The notes under the pieces were generated by a model. The model ran no database searches, was not told where the DNA came from, and saw only the letters and a program-made list of their open reading frames with translations. Source: Hippasteria phrygiana (taxonomy: Eukaryota; Echinodermata; Asteroidea; Valvatida; Goniasteridae). Taken from it: DNA of 64,000 nt. The stretch covers positions 1,921,001 to 1,985,000 of the forward strand of contig JAZGUH010000155.1 in assembly GCA_037893225.1 (NCBI GenBank), read 5' to 3'. Shown here one piece after another: positions 46,906 to 57,816 of this stretch. Numbering within the stretch: the stretch's first letter is position 1; every line of letters starts with the position of its first letter. A program made the position numbers and the translations under genes.

Positions 46906-48010
46906 AAAATTGTATTTCTATCCCCAAATCCCATAGACTTTGTACACCAATTTGGTCGGCGGCACTTTGGTCATTAAACAATTTCCGATCTTAATCAAAA
47001 TAAACAGACCCTAATCTGAAATTGTACACCGAAGAGTGATGTCACCATGTCACCATGTGTCACGTGACATCATCTTAAAGGTGCATTTTTTAAGGGCCCA
47101 TATCTAGAGAACCATAGGTCTGATTGCGTTCAAATCTGGTACATGTATGTTGGTAGACCAGCACGCGTCAGATACAAATTGAGGTGACGTCATGATGACG
47201 TTGTCATACGACTTTATACTAATTTTTAAGTTTTTGAACCTTAGTTTCTTAAAGCTATCTCATCAACAGAACATGCTAAATTCAAAATTCAAAATTCTTT
47301 TTGTAATAGCTTTGTTAGCTCCTATATTCTTTCATATCAATGTGAAAAATGTGTGACGTCATGACGTCATCAAAAATGTGCGTTCTTGAAACATATATAA
47401 GGGTAGGTCTGATCATCATGAAAACTGGTAGATTAGGTATAGTGCCACCAGCATGTAAAATCCAAAGTGACGTCATGATGACGTCAACGGCGGATTTTCT
47501 ATGAATTTTTAGTTCTATCCCAAATAACATAGACTTTGTACAGGAATTTTGTATGCGGCACTTTGGTCACTAAACAACCTCAGATCTTAATCAAACTTAA
47601 CACAAACATAGACCCTTAGCTGAAATTGTATGCCGAAGAGTGACGTCACGTTGACATCATCACGTGTCACGTGACATCATCTTAAATGTGCATTTTTGAA
47701 GGGCCCTTATCTACAGAACCGTAGGTCCAATTGCATTCAAGCCTGTATGTTGAAGTTTTTTAACCTTCAAGCCATCTGGTCAATGGAACATGCAACTTTC
47801 AAAAATCTTTTTGTAATAGGTTTGTTAAATAAGTCATAGGTACTTACAAATAAATGTGAGATATGTGTAACGTAATGATGACATCAAAAATGTGCTTTTT
47901 TGAAACACATAAGGGTAGGTCCGATCATCATAAAAATTGGTGGGTAGGTAGATAGTGCCACTAGCATGTAAAATTTGAAGTGACGTCATGATGTCATCGG
48001 CTGATTTTCT
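46906..48010. repeat. Tandem CRE-palindrome repeat (about 0.6 kb unit)
   Basis: Two diverged units (46925- and 47510-) share CATAGACTTTGTACANNAATTT, GCACTTTGGTCA, CTGAAATTGTAYRCCGAAGAGTGA and CACGTGACATCATCTTAAA. TGACGTCATGATGACGTCA-like palindromes recur (47185, 47352, 47468, 47980). A related single piece is at 35275-35480, and the same words form the leader of the tRNA-like repeats at 18180, 21070 and 37030. No coding content. Confidence 0.7.
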
Positions 48011-48737
48011 ATGAATTTGTTAATGTTTCAAATTTCATTGTACTCTTAAAATTAGATAAAAATTCATGTGACTTTTTGAATTTTTAAGCAATATCTCAAA
48101 ACATGCTATAAATTCAACTGCAAATCTTGAATGAACTAGATTTCAATGAACTAGACTTAATCCATTGAAATTTCACTTTTTTAAAGTTTTTATGAGCTCC
48201 GTGTACATATTCTAGTAATTATAAATGTTTCTATTACATTTACATGTATTCAGTATGCTTTATGTGTTATAAGCATTTTAGCATTATTGGCAATTAGTTT
48301 TCTTTCTTTTTTAATTTTATTCTGATGAAAACTTTGAATGAACTGTAGACCTATTGAATTCAAAGTCCACATATTTACAGTTTTCTGACCTAATTACATG
48401 TATATACATTTTTACATTTTGTATTCTGGTAAATTCATAAGTGTTAATGACATAACCTTCCTGAGCAAAAGTTACACATGATTCCTGAGCTGATTTGGCA
48501 ACACAATCAGTAAAACTGAAATAATATGTCTCTAAATATCAAAAAAAAAATGAATGAGTAAATTTGGTTTCATGCTCGTCATACTGTATAGTTTACAAAA
48601 AAGGTAATATGCTACAGTGATAAATATCTATAATATTGCTTGGCATGATGGAATATTCAATTTGCCATGTCCATTTATTTATGAAAGAAACATATATCAA
48701 AATAAGTAGAAATGCATAAAATAAAATAGAAATACAT

Positions 48738-48997
48738 TATAAACACAACACAAAAAGTAAGTCTCCCCCCCCCCCCCCCCCTAAATGACCCCTCGGAACT
48801 TTTCAAAGATCACATCTAGTGAAAAATATTTCTGTTGGTGTTAGGCAACTGTTGTGTGAAAATTTAAGGCATCCTTTTATTCATGGTTGACTGAGCACAA
48901 ATTGAAGACAAAATGACCCATTTTCAAAGTTCTTACTTAAGAAACTGTGAGGGGTCATTTACGGGGGGGGGGACTTACTTTTTGTGTTGTGTTTATA
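48738..48997. mobile_element. Foldback MITE with C/G-tracts in its arms
   Basis: Left arm TATAAACACAACACAAAAAG continues to a 17-C tract and TAAATGACCCCTC. The right arm is its inverse with a 10-G tract. About 50-58 bp of each arm pair. Flanked by TA-rich sequence consistent with a TA duplication. Confidence 0.8.
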
Positions 48998-49575
48998 TAG
49001 AATAAGACACCTGTACTGATGTCACTTGTTTGATAATGGTTGAATCATTCACGTCAAGGCTTTCAATAGTTCGAGTATCTAAACTGATATTCACTGAAAG
49101 ACCAATTACAAATGAAGTAGCACCACAATGTGGAATTTTATTTGTAAACCCAGGCATGCAACTTGGAGAAAAATTAGGAAACTCAAATCAGTGTTTTTAA
49201 ATGTTTAATGTCTTAACGTCTCAAAGTCTCAAAAGTCAGAACATTCCGTATGGAGCAGGCCATTCCTGAGTAAACGTGCACACATACAGACCAATGTTAC
49301 AATTTGGTAAAAACTTGGCATTCACTATTAGAACTGGCGATGTTCCCCAGTGGAACATTCCAAGAAGTGAAAAATGAGGTAATCAGCTGATCCGAGGAAA
49401 AGTTGCATGCCTGATGTCAAAACCAAAGGTAAGAAAATGAACTTTTTAAAATTTAAAATAAGGCAAGAAAACACTATATGGAATTTTTTCGGTTGGAGGG
49501 GGGGGGGGGGGGGGGGCACATCGTTAGGTCCATATATCTTTGCTCATAAGAAAAAATAAATGTTAAACTGATATA

Positions 49576-51035
49576 TGTGACCCGCTCCAGAAAAAGGTGA
49601 TGTAAGTCGCGCTATGCATTTACGTGTAATGGCCCTTTCAACGTTGAGAGGGTAACAATTTTCGTCAAAATGTATTTTTAGTTTTTGTCTTTAATGACAT
49701 CTTAAATATCTAAAGTTTCAGGTTTGGTGCACAACAATGTTGATTTCAGTGAATAAAGTGAAAAAATAACCTTTTTAGAGTGCAATGTTCCATTGCATTG
49801 TATTAGAACTAGCTATTTCAAAGCCTGTTTTCTCTGTTGTGTCATTTGAACTCCATAGAAGTAATTAATATGCAAAAACGCGATATCTCCAGAACGGAAA
49901 GGGCTTTGGAGCTCTGTCATGTACCAAATGAAAGCTTACATTGCAGGCTTTCCAAACATGCATGGAACTCATTTTTCATATTTTGCGACATAATATACCT
50001 TTTTCCAGAGCGGGTCACATATTTCTTAATCAAAACTGCATTGTGTGATAGTCCCGAGACCCAATGATGTCACGCTTTGTTTACATATGTGACCCACTCC
50101 AGCAAAAAGGTGATATAAGTCGCGCTATGCATTTACGTGTAATGGCCCTTTCAACGTTGAGCGGGTGACATTTTTCGTCAAAATTAATTGTTTTGTCTTT
50201 AATGACATCTTAAATATCTAAAGTTTCAGGTTTGGTGCACAACAATGTTGATTTCAGTGAATAAAGTGAAAAAATAACCTTTTTAGAGTGCAATGTTCCA
50301 TTGCATTGTATTAGAACTAGCTATTTCAAAGCCTGTTTTCTCTGTTGTGTCATTTGAACTCCATAGAAGTAATTAATATGCAAAAACGCGATATCTCCAG
50401 AACGGAAAGGGCTTTGGAGCTCTGTCATGTACCAAATGAAAGCTTACATTGCAGGCTTTCCAAACATGCATGGAACTCATTTTTCATATTTTGCGACATA
50501 ATATACCTTTTTCCAGAGCGGGTCACATATTTCTTAATCAAAACTGCATTGTGTGATAGTCCCGAGACCCAATGATGTCACGCTTTGTTTACATATGTGA
50601 CCCACTCCAGCAAAAAGGTGATATAAGTCGCGCTATGCATTTACGTGTAATGGCCCTTTCAACGTTGAGCGGGTGACATTTTTCGTCAAAATTAATTGTT
50701 TTGTCTTTAATGACATCTTAAATATCTAAAGTTTCAGGTTTGGTGCACAACAATGTTGATTTCAGTGAATAAAGTGAAAAAAAAACCTTTTTAGAGTGCC
50801 TTGTTCCATTGCATTGTATTAGAATTAGCTATTTCAAAGCCTGTTTTCTCTGTTGTGCAATTTGAAATCCATGGAACTAATTAATATGCAAAAACGCGAT
50901 ATCTCTACAACGGAAAGGGCTTTGGAGCTCTATAATGTACCAAATGAAAGCTTACATTGCGGGCTTTCCAAACATACATCAAACTCATTTTTCATATTTT
51001 GCGACATAATATACCTTTTTCCAGAGCGGGTCACA
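49576..51035. mobile_element. Three tandem copies of the TA-flanked MITE
   Basis: Copies at 49576-50019, 50088-50527 and 50596-51035, each TGTGACCC...GGGTCACA, joined by a 68-bp linker (TTTCTTAATCAAAACTGCAT ... GTTTACATA) present twice. The repeat period is about 510 bp. Copies 1 and 2 are almost identical; copy 3 is more diverged at its right half. Same family as 26611-27055, in reverse. Confidence 0.9.
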
Positions 51036-51941
51036 TATGCACTTTGAGAGCCAAGTGGGATGCGTTTTCATTAATTTAAATAATGATTTATCAAAAACTG
51101 TCCCTGTTAAAATCGATATTATAATCTTTAACAATTAGGGTCACATATGGCCCTGACATTTCAGCCGGCACACCTTCTGGACACTTTGATGGAATATGCC
51201 GAGAATCATTATCCAAGCTTATCATACTTCTGATAAAATGATGGCCATTAAATGTTCAAGACGTCATAACTTGTATACTGGTATAGTACAAAATTGTTAA
51301 CTTACCACATACTACGTGTACAAACAGCTTGTGAGTGTACGTGTGTTGACATATGCTGCGTTTGAGTTGTCATGTTCATTCCAAAGACCAATCATCCAGT
51401 GTATTTTTTACATGTTATGTACAGACTAAGTGTGTATATGAACAGTAAATAATGCTTCATTCATATAGGCTATTCCATGTAAATGTCCATGATTTTTACC
51501 TAGTTTTCTACAATTTCGTGCAAGACTACATGTATGTGTACTGCACTCTGCACTGAAATTCAACCAACTGTAATTTCAAGTGTCATGTGACTTTGTGGGC
51601 CATGGTGCACTGTTGAGGCTAAGTAATATGATAGGCTTATGTACTTATTGAAATATTGAAATATTGGAATGCTGTATTCTTTTTGCAGTCTGCCCAGGTT
51701 TGCATGCACAAATGTAGAATATGCTTTGGAGCTCACATGTTATTTGCTCAGATGTTCATGCTTAAGAATTGACTGTAAACTGAGCAGTCATCTGTGAATG
51801 CTATGTGAATGCTATAATAGCATGCACAGCTGTTTTATTGCTATTGAACTGCTATGCATTATACATGGGTAGCAGTATTGTTAGGTAAGGGACCCTATAG
51901 CTACACTTTGCTGTACTTTTGCAGCATGCAGTGCCCAGAGC
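51036..51941. other. Spacer with no recognised gene
   Basis: AT-rich, ordinary composition, no domain-bearing ORF or element termini seen. Confidence 0.5.
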
Positions 51942-51945
51942 TTAA

Positions 51946-53201
51946 AGAGCAACTAAAACGCCAGATTCTTTTTTGACTTTTCCGACCGTTTAAAAACTCT
52001 TTTAACTGATGGAGATTAGTTTGCAGACGAGAGGGATTTTTGTTATTTAAAAAAAAGGGTTGTTACTCTGAACCATTTAACCTGTTTCGAGAAAGTTCAT
52101 TATGTATGTAAATGTCTCATGTATGTGACCCCGTGACGTACACGTGTAGAGTCGGTTGATGCTACTGGAAGAATTTTGGTCGACATAACTCCTCAGTTTT
52201 CCCGTCTATTTTGATATTATTTCAGTATGAGCATGGTTCTGAGATAATCATTATGCCTCGATCGTGTGTAGTTGGGGGTTGCACGAGGACCAGTGACAAA
52301 AACCCCTACCTAACCTTACTGCGATTCCCAGTGCTGAATGGAGTTCAAAGGCGACAGTGGGTCCGCTTTGTAGAAAATACAATATCTGATTTTGGGCTGT
52401 CGAAATGGTCGAAAATATGTACAGAACATTTCGCCAAAGACTGTATTGATGATAGTGTTAGTATGAAAACTCAGCTGGGTTTGAAGGCACGAGCCATTCC
52501 AACTCTAAGGGCACCGAGCATTCCAATCCTGTTCCGGACTCACGCGCTCGGCCCAGACCATGACTCGAGCAACCAGAGCCCCGGCCGTCTCCCTGTCAAC
52601 GCTCGCTTGACTCAACATGCATTGTACATGCGATTGAGTCTGGTACCTTATAACAGAAATTGTGTGTATAGTTCTGATGAGAAGGTGCGGGTCCTTAAGA
52701 GGGCTGCATAAGCAAAGTCGCCAGACTAGAGTGTAGCATCAGCTCACACACAACTCACCGCGCAGGTCCCAATGAAAGCCGACTGCAAACAAAGGAAAGT
52801 ATGAATCATAACTAGCTTTTCAGCAAGAACAAGCCTACAACCCCAATTATAAATGTCTCACAAAGATGTCAACACTTTCAATTATGTTTACCGTAGTGTT
52901 ACACCTGAATCATGTGCAAAAAGCACAGCAAGTAATACTAGCCTTAGACAAACAAATACGTACAGACTCTACGTAAAACATTGTCGTCATATGTTTCTAC
53001 ACGTATACGTCATCACTCGCGAGATACGGCACGCAGTTGACCTCGGCCTTTTCTGAATCGAGTCAAAGTGGCTCAGAAGGAGAAGGCTCAAAAACATTTC
53101 TTTTTTTTCAGAATCATGAAACTTGTTAATTAGTTTTGGGGAGGCATAAACTATCAGATAAGTCCAAAAAGTCAAACAAATTTTGGCGTTTTAGTTGGTC
53201 T
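51946..53201. mobile_element. Kolobok-like DNA transposon, THAP-bearing, TTAA-flanked
   Basis: Termini AGAGCAACTAAAACGCCA and, inverted, AGACCAACTAAAACGCCA, with similarity continuing about 20 bases further. TTAA lies directly outside both ends (51942-51945 and 53202-53205). A TTAA duplication with a THAP-domain protein is the combination known for the Kolobok superfamily. The element is only 1256 bp and encodes the THAP part alone, so the catalytic region is deleted. Confidence 0.75.
52253..52711 (+). CDS. THAP-domain protein fragment of the Kolobok-like element
   Basis: From the Met at 52253 (chosen because THAP domains start within a few residues of Met) the 152-residue reading holds a complete C2CH finger: CVVGGC, the RFPVLNGVQRRQWV helix, CTEH in KICTEHF, and ARAIPTL for the AVPTIF box, about residues 4-85. 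All four zinc ligands are present. The Ser/Pro-rich remainder has no recognised domain, and its frame may run beyond an exon edge. It would bind the element's own ends in an autonomous relative. Capture by a host gene is possible, but the surrounding TIRs argue for a transposon source. Confidence 0.65.
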   Translation: MPRSCVVGGCTRTSDKNPYLTLLRFPVLNGVQRRQWVRFVENTISDFGLSKWSKICTEHFAKDCIDDSVSMKTQLGLKARAIPTLRAPSIPILFRTHALGPDHDSSNQSPGRLPVNARLTQHALYMRLSLVPYNRNCVYSSDEKVRVLKRAA

Positions 53202-53563
53202 TTAAGCTTCTGTAGTAAATAATGCAAGGTTATAATATGAGATCTAACATGTGGTGTACTTTTGTTGTATGTACATTGTACCATCAGGGCTAAGATTTTG
53301 TGGTGCATGTTTGGTGTATAGTCACTTCATTTGCATGAAGCTGGTGCACAATTGGTGTACTAAAACTGCACCAAATAATTAGGTGTACACCCCAATTGGG
53401 TGAGGGAGTATGCTTTGTGTTATAAACTTGTTTAGCATTGTGCAAAGCCCAGGTAGGGACATTGGTGAAAAAAAATTGCAGTTGCTAAATCATGCGAACG
53501 ATTTGCTAAATCATGCGAACGGTTGGCTATAGAGGGATGTGTTTGTAGGGAGGATTTGAACAT

Positions 53564-53587
53564 CCCCCTCCCCCCCCCCCCCCCCCC
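53564..53587 (+). repeat. Poly-C tract
   Basis: 24 bases of C with one T. Confidence 0.9.
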
Positions 53588-53747
53588 ATTAGTCGCTTTG
53601 TTGGTACAAGCATGGAGATGCACCATGAATAATGCCACCATGATGTCCATTCCTGTTCACTTTGAACAGCGCCGCAGTAGTGTTCAGGATTTCCCCCATT
53701 CACACGATTCTAGGAAATCGTTAAACATTAAATAAAAAAAATCTCGT

Positions 53748-53772
53748 CGCCGCCGCCGCCGCCGCCGCCGCC
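53748..53772 (+). repeat. GCC trinucleotide repeat at the LINE 3' end
   Basis: About eight GCC units directly next to the 3' end of the minus-strand LINE. Could be the element's 3' tail or its insertion target. Confidence 0.85.
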
Positions 53773-54758
53773 TAAAATTCGGTTGTTGTCATTTAAATAA
53801 TAAAAATTTCTTTCCCGTATACTTCTTTCATACATTTTCTACGAAAATCCACGATGCAATGGTAACAGAACAATATAAAAACAAATGTTCAACGGTTTCC
53901 AATTCTACTTTACAGAGACCACATTTGGGATCATTAACTTTTTTCATTTTATAAAGAACGTCCATCGTCGGTAGAATTCTATGTCTTAAGCGAAACCAAA
54001 GATCTCTATCGTCACAATTTAAAATTTTAGTGTTGGCCTTTTTCCAAATTTCGTCCCAGTTAAGGGTGCTAGTGATGTGAAGAATTTGAGGCCACTGTTT
54101 TTCCACTCGGGGACGTACAAAAGTTTTCTTGATCAAATTGTGATAAGACGTTTTAACTGAAATGTTTGAAATGTCAACAAAATCTTCTTTATCCACTTCA
54201 ATTTGTAAACAATTGCTTAGGTGATTGACAGGTCCTTCTCTAGTTTCGCTAAGATATGAGGGGTCGATATTTTTCTTGAGGCCAGATACAATTTTCCCAG
54301 CATTGATATGTTTTATATTACACTTTTTCGCTAGTTCCTGAAACGAAATAATTCTTTGACCACGAATAACATGTTTGAGCAGAAAAATATTACACAGAGG
54401 TTTTTCCACTTCCCTTGCTTCGCCGTATACCTTTGAAACGATTGTAATTTCAGAGCACGGAGTTTAAGCCCAACATTTATTAGACCAACTCCCCCCATAT
54501 TAGTAGGTCCCCTTATCGTGTCTCTTTTAATCGTGTCTGGTTTACCCGACCAATAAAATTCCCAAATAACTTTCTCTAATTTCTGAATTAAGTAGTCCGG
54601 GCACGAAAGAACAGAACCGAAATAAGCCAAATTACTTACAACCAAACTATTAACGACTACGGCTTTTCCTTTCATAGTCAAAAATCTTCTTCCCAATGGC
54701 GAAGAATGTTAGTCATTTTATTTATTCTTTCACTCCAGTTGTCTTCTGGAGTGACCCG

Positions 54759-55463
54759 GGCCCATATTCATAAAAGCCTGCTAAGCCTAGTTGGCAACTA
54801 AATTGGCCCCTAACTGCCAATTAAGCCTAGTTGGATACTAAGTGTTATTCATAAAATGCCGCTAAGCTTAGTGGACTTTTAAGTTGTCTGATAACTTTAG
54901 AGGTGATCTTGGGTACCTCTAAGTCACTAGTTGACAACTTAACCCTTCATTTGTATGTTTGACTCTGACGTGAAAACATAGCTAGACGGATTCTGCAACT
55001 GTTACAGTTGCATCGTGCAATGAGGAGGGAAAGAGTACATATTCAGAGACAGGCGTAATCCAATGGAGATTTTTACTGATGATGAATTGATCAAGAGATA
55101 TCGATTTTCACGGGAAGGCATAATGTTTATAACGGATTTAATAGCGCCCCAGATTGATCATCCAACTAGACGTAATCAAGCACTACTTCCGTATCAGCAG
55201 GTGCTGATTGCATTACAGTATTATGCTACAGGAACATTTCAAATGGTTGTTGGCGACCCATATTGTGTTTTGTGGTTTGGAACAATGCCAACTGCTAAGT
55301 TAACAACCAACTAAATCCTAGTTGACAACTACCTGGCACTGTCCCTAGCAGGGTTTTATGAATATGAAAATAGCAAGAAACTATGGAGCAGGCAACTAGG
55401 CATTTAGCAGCCTGCTAAGGCCTAGTTGGCTGCTAAGTTAGCAGGCTTTTATGAATATGGGCC
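54759..55463 (+). mobile_element. Harbinger element nested in the LINE
   Basis: Terminal repeats of about 26 bp (GGCCCATATTCATAAAAGCC) on both sides, with subterminal CTAAGCCTAGTTGG-type repeats. Removing it with one copy of a 3-bp CCG duplication restores the LINE frame across FGNR/VTPED. Because the ends are palindromic (GGGCCC), the duplication could be called as 1-3 bp. CCG departs from the usual TWA target. Confidence 0.8.
55063..55314 (+). pseudogene. HARBI1-like nuclease N-terminus
   Basis: The 83-residue reading MEIFTDDELIKRYRFSREGI, then LIAPQI and LPYQQVLIALQYYATGTFQ, is the N-terminal helical part of Harbinger/HARBI1 DDE nucleases. Similarity ends at VVGD, just where the helix-turn-helix (normally about GDxxGISKATVS) should begin. 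The remaining 19 residues are unrelated. The DDE catalytic domain is missing, so this is an internal-deletion relic. Confidence 0.7.
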
Positions 55464-57816
55464 CCGGTTTCCAAAGTAGATTCCTAAGATTTTTAGTTTT
55501 GTATTATTCCATTGGAAGTTACCCGGATTATCTGTTCTATCCTTCCACGCTCCTAACCACAAACCTTGCGTTTTTTGGGTATTTATTTTAGAACCCGACC
55601 CTTCACTGTAAGAATAAAAAATATTTTCAAGAGCCTGAAATTCTTCATTCCTGGTTACAAAAATACTGGTATCATCTGCATGTTGTATGATTTTAACATT
55701 GTTTCCACCTATCGAAATTCCATTAATCTCATTGTTATTTCTAATTAAACTTGCCAAACCTTCTGCACAAATCGTATATAATAATGGCGACAGGGGACAA
55801 CCCTGTCGAATTTCTCTTGTAACTCGAATGGGTTCGGTATGGAAATTATTAACATTAATAGAAATCTTGGGATCATTGTACAAAATGTTAACCCAATCAA
55901 TAAAAACCGTAGGTATTCCCATCTTATTCATTACTGCATACATATATTTCCACTCGATTCTATCAAAAGCTTTCTCTTGATCTACACTAATTATCGCAGC
56001 CGGTATGTCATCAAAATTAACATAATCTACTATGTCCCGAACGACCATGAGGTTTTCCTGAATATTTCGTCCCTGGACTCTACAAGTTTGATCTTCTTTG
56101 ATTAAGAGGGGCATTATTTTACGTAAACGTTTCGTGAGAACTTTTGAAATAATTTTATAATCAACATTTAGTAAGCTGATGGGTCTCCATTTTTTTAAAT
56201 TATCTCTCTCCCCTTTATTTTTATAAATTAATCTAACAAGGGCAAGGTTCATAGAATCAGGAAGTTTGTTTTTAACTTTACAATAATTGACCACCTCAAG
56301 AAAATCATCCTGTATGATATGCCAGAATTTTAAATAAAACTCGGCCGTGAGCCCGTCAGGTCCTGGCGCCTTGTCTCGCGCCATATCGTTGATGGCCTCA
56401 CGTAATTCACTAAGGCTTATTTTTTTTTTTCCATATCTTTACAAATGTCATCATCAAGTATAGGAGTCTCAACGTTTCGCAAAATTTTGTTTGTGTAAAA
56501 ATTTTTGATGGGGTTCGATGAAAACAAGTCGACATAAAAATTACGAACATATTCCAGCATCTGGATAGGCTCATCCAAACGTTTACCATTTTCATCGTGA
56601 AGAAAGGTAATGGCAGTATTTTTTTGTTGTTGTTTAATAGCTGAAAGGAAGAATTTACTAGGTCTTTCTCCATCTACTTTTTGTTTCATATAAAGTTTCA
56701 ATTTAGCCTTTTCCCATTCTCGGTATTCGTAATGTTTAAGTTGTTTTTCTAGGTCGTGAAGTTTTTCTTTATCGAGATCATTACAAGGCTGTTTATTTGC
56801 TATAAAATCAAACTGTTGTTGAAGATTTTGTCGGATTGTTTTCTCTTGATAATATTTTTGATTTCCATACTCCTTAGTAATTTCACGAAGTTTAAACTTG
56901 CCTGTATCCCACCATTCAAGGAGGCAATCATAGTTACTTTTTTTCTGTTCTCCAAAATTTCCAAAACCGGTCTATTCTGTTTTTACAATCGTCATCTTCT
57001 AAAAGAGTATTATTACACACCCATCTGCCGGGTCCCATTCTAATAACATTATTTTCAAAACGACATATTATTGCATTATGGTCGGAAACACTAGTACAGT
57101 CAAGAGAGACTTGAGTTATCATACTTGTGAGATTGTTCGCAACAAAAACATAATCAATACGACTTCCTTTTCTTAAACCTTTATGATAAAAGGTATTTTT
57201 CCGATTGTTAAAATTGTCTGCCACATCAATAAGGTTGTTTTCCTGAATGAAATCACTCATGTCCTTATAGCTCGGGTCATGAATAGAATCTATTTGACAG
57301 TTGAAGTCTCCGGCCACAATGCAATCTTCTTCCCCTTGATTATCACACAGGTTTGCGGCAAATGCCCTCAAAAATCGATTCCTTTGAGTGCGTAAATTAG
57401 GCGCATATACAGAATAAATATGAACAGTAATATCATTAATTTGTATGTTCCCACTCGCCCATCTACCCTCCTTGTCGCATTGTTTATTGTTTATTTTTAG
57501 CCCACTTTTGTGAGATGTTAAAATGGCCACCCCCCGACTACCTCTCTCCCCGTGACTGAAAGCAATATCCCCATCCCATTGTTTGAGCCAAGACGATTCA
57601 TCTTCTACTACACTGAGTTTCTTGGAGACAAGCAATGGCGATTTTTTTACGATGAAGATAATGAAAAACCATGTCCCTTTTTTGAAAATTCCTAAGCCCA
57701 TTTACGTTTAGGGTGGCCAGTGTCCATGCCATCATGAAAATGAAAATATAAATTCCAATTTTAAACATGATTAAATATACATGTACCTATATTGATCCTT
57801 CCCTCTTCCTCTCCCT

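Larger units (their letters stand above)
53828..57732 (-). pseudogene. LINE ORF2: APE endonuclease, reverse transcriptase, C-terminal zinc motif
   Basis: The start at 57732 gives MAWTLATLNVNGLRN, the usual APE opening, then CLQETQC. A frameshift follows, and the endonuclease continues with VYAPN, GDFNC, SRIDYVF and SDHNAI (57700-56934). The linker and RT entry (DKAPGPDGLTAEFY) follow another shift at a ten-A run (56410-56420). RT catalytic boxes are VDQEKAFDRI and HADD (usual YADD, first residue changed) at 56384-55449. Element insertion 54759-55463 cuts the frame at FGNR. Reading resumes VTPEDNWSERINK, shifts again near 54696 (LTMKGKAVVVNS), and ends with CGLCKVELETVEHLFLYC, a CCHC motif typical of L1/Tx1 C-termini. 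The protein nicks target DNA and reverse-transcribes its own RNA there. Confidence 0.8.

Noticed and set aside
49576..51035. Regularly spaced repeats resembling a CRISPR array
   Set aside because: The units are 440-bp MITEs with constant linkers in a eukaryotic setting.
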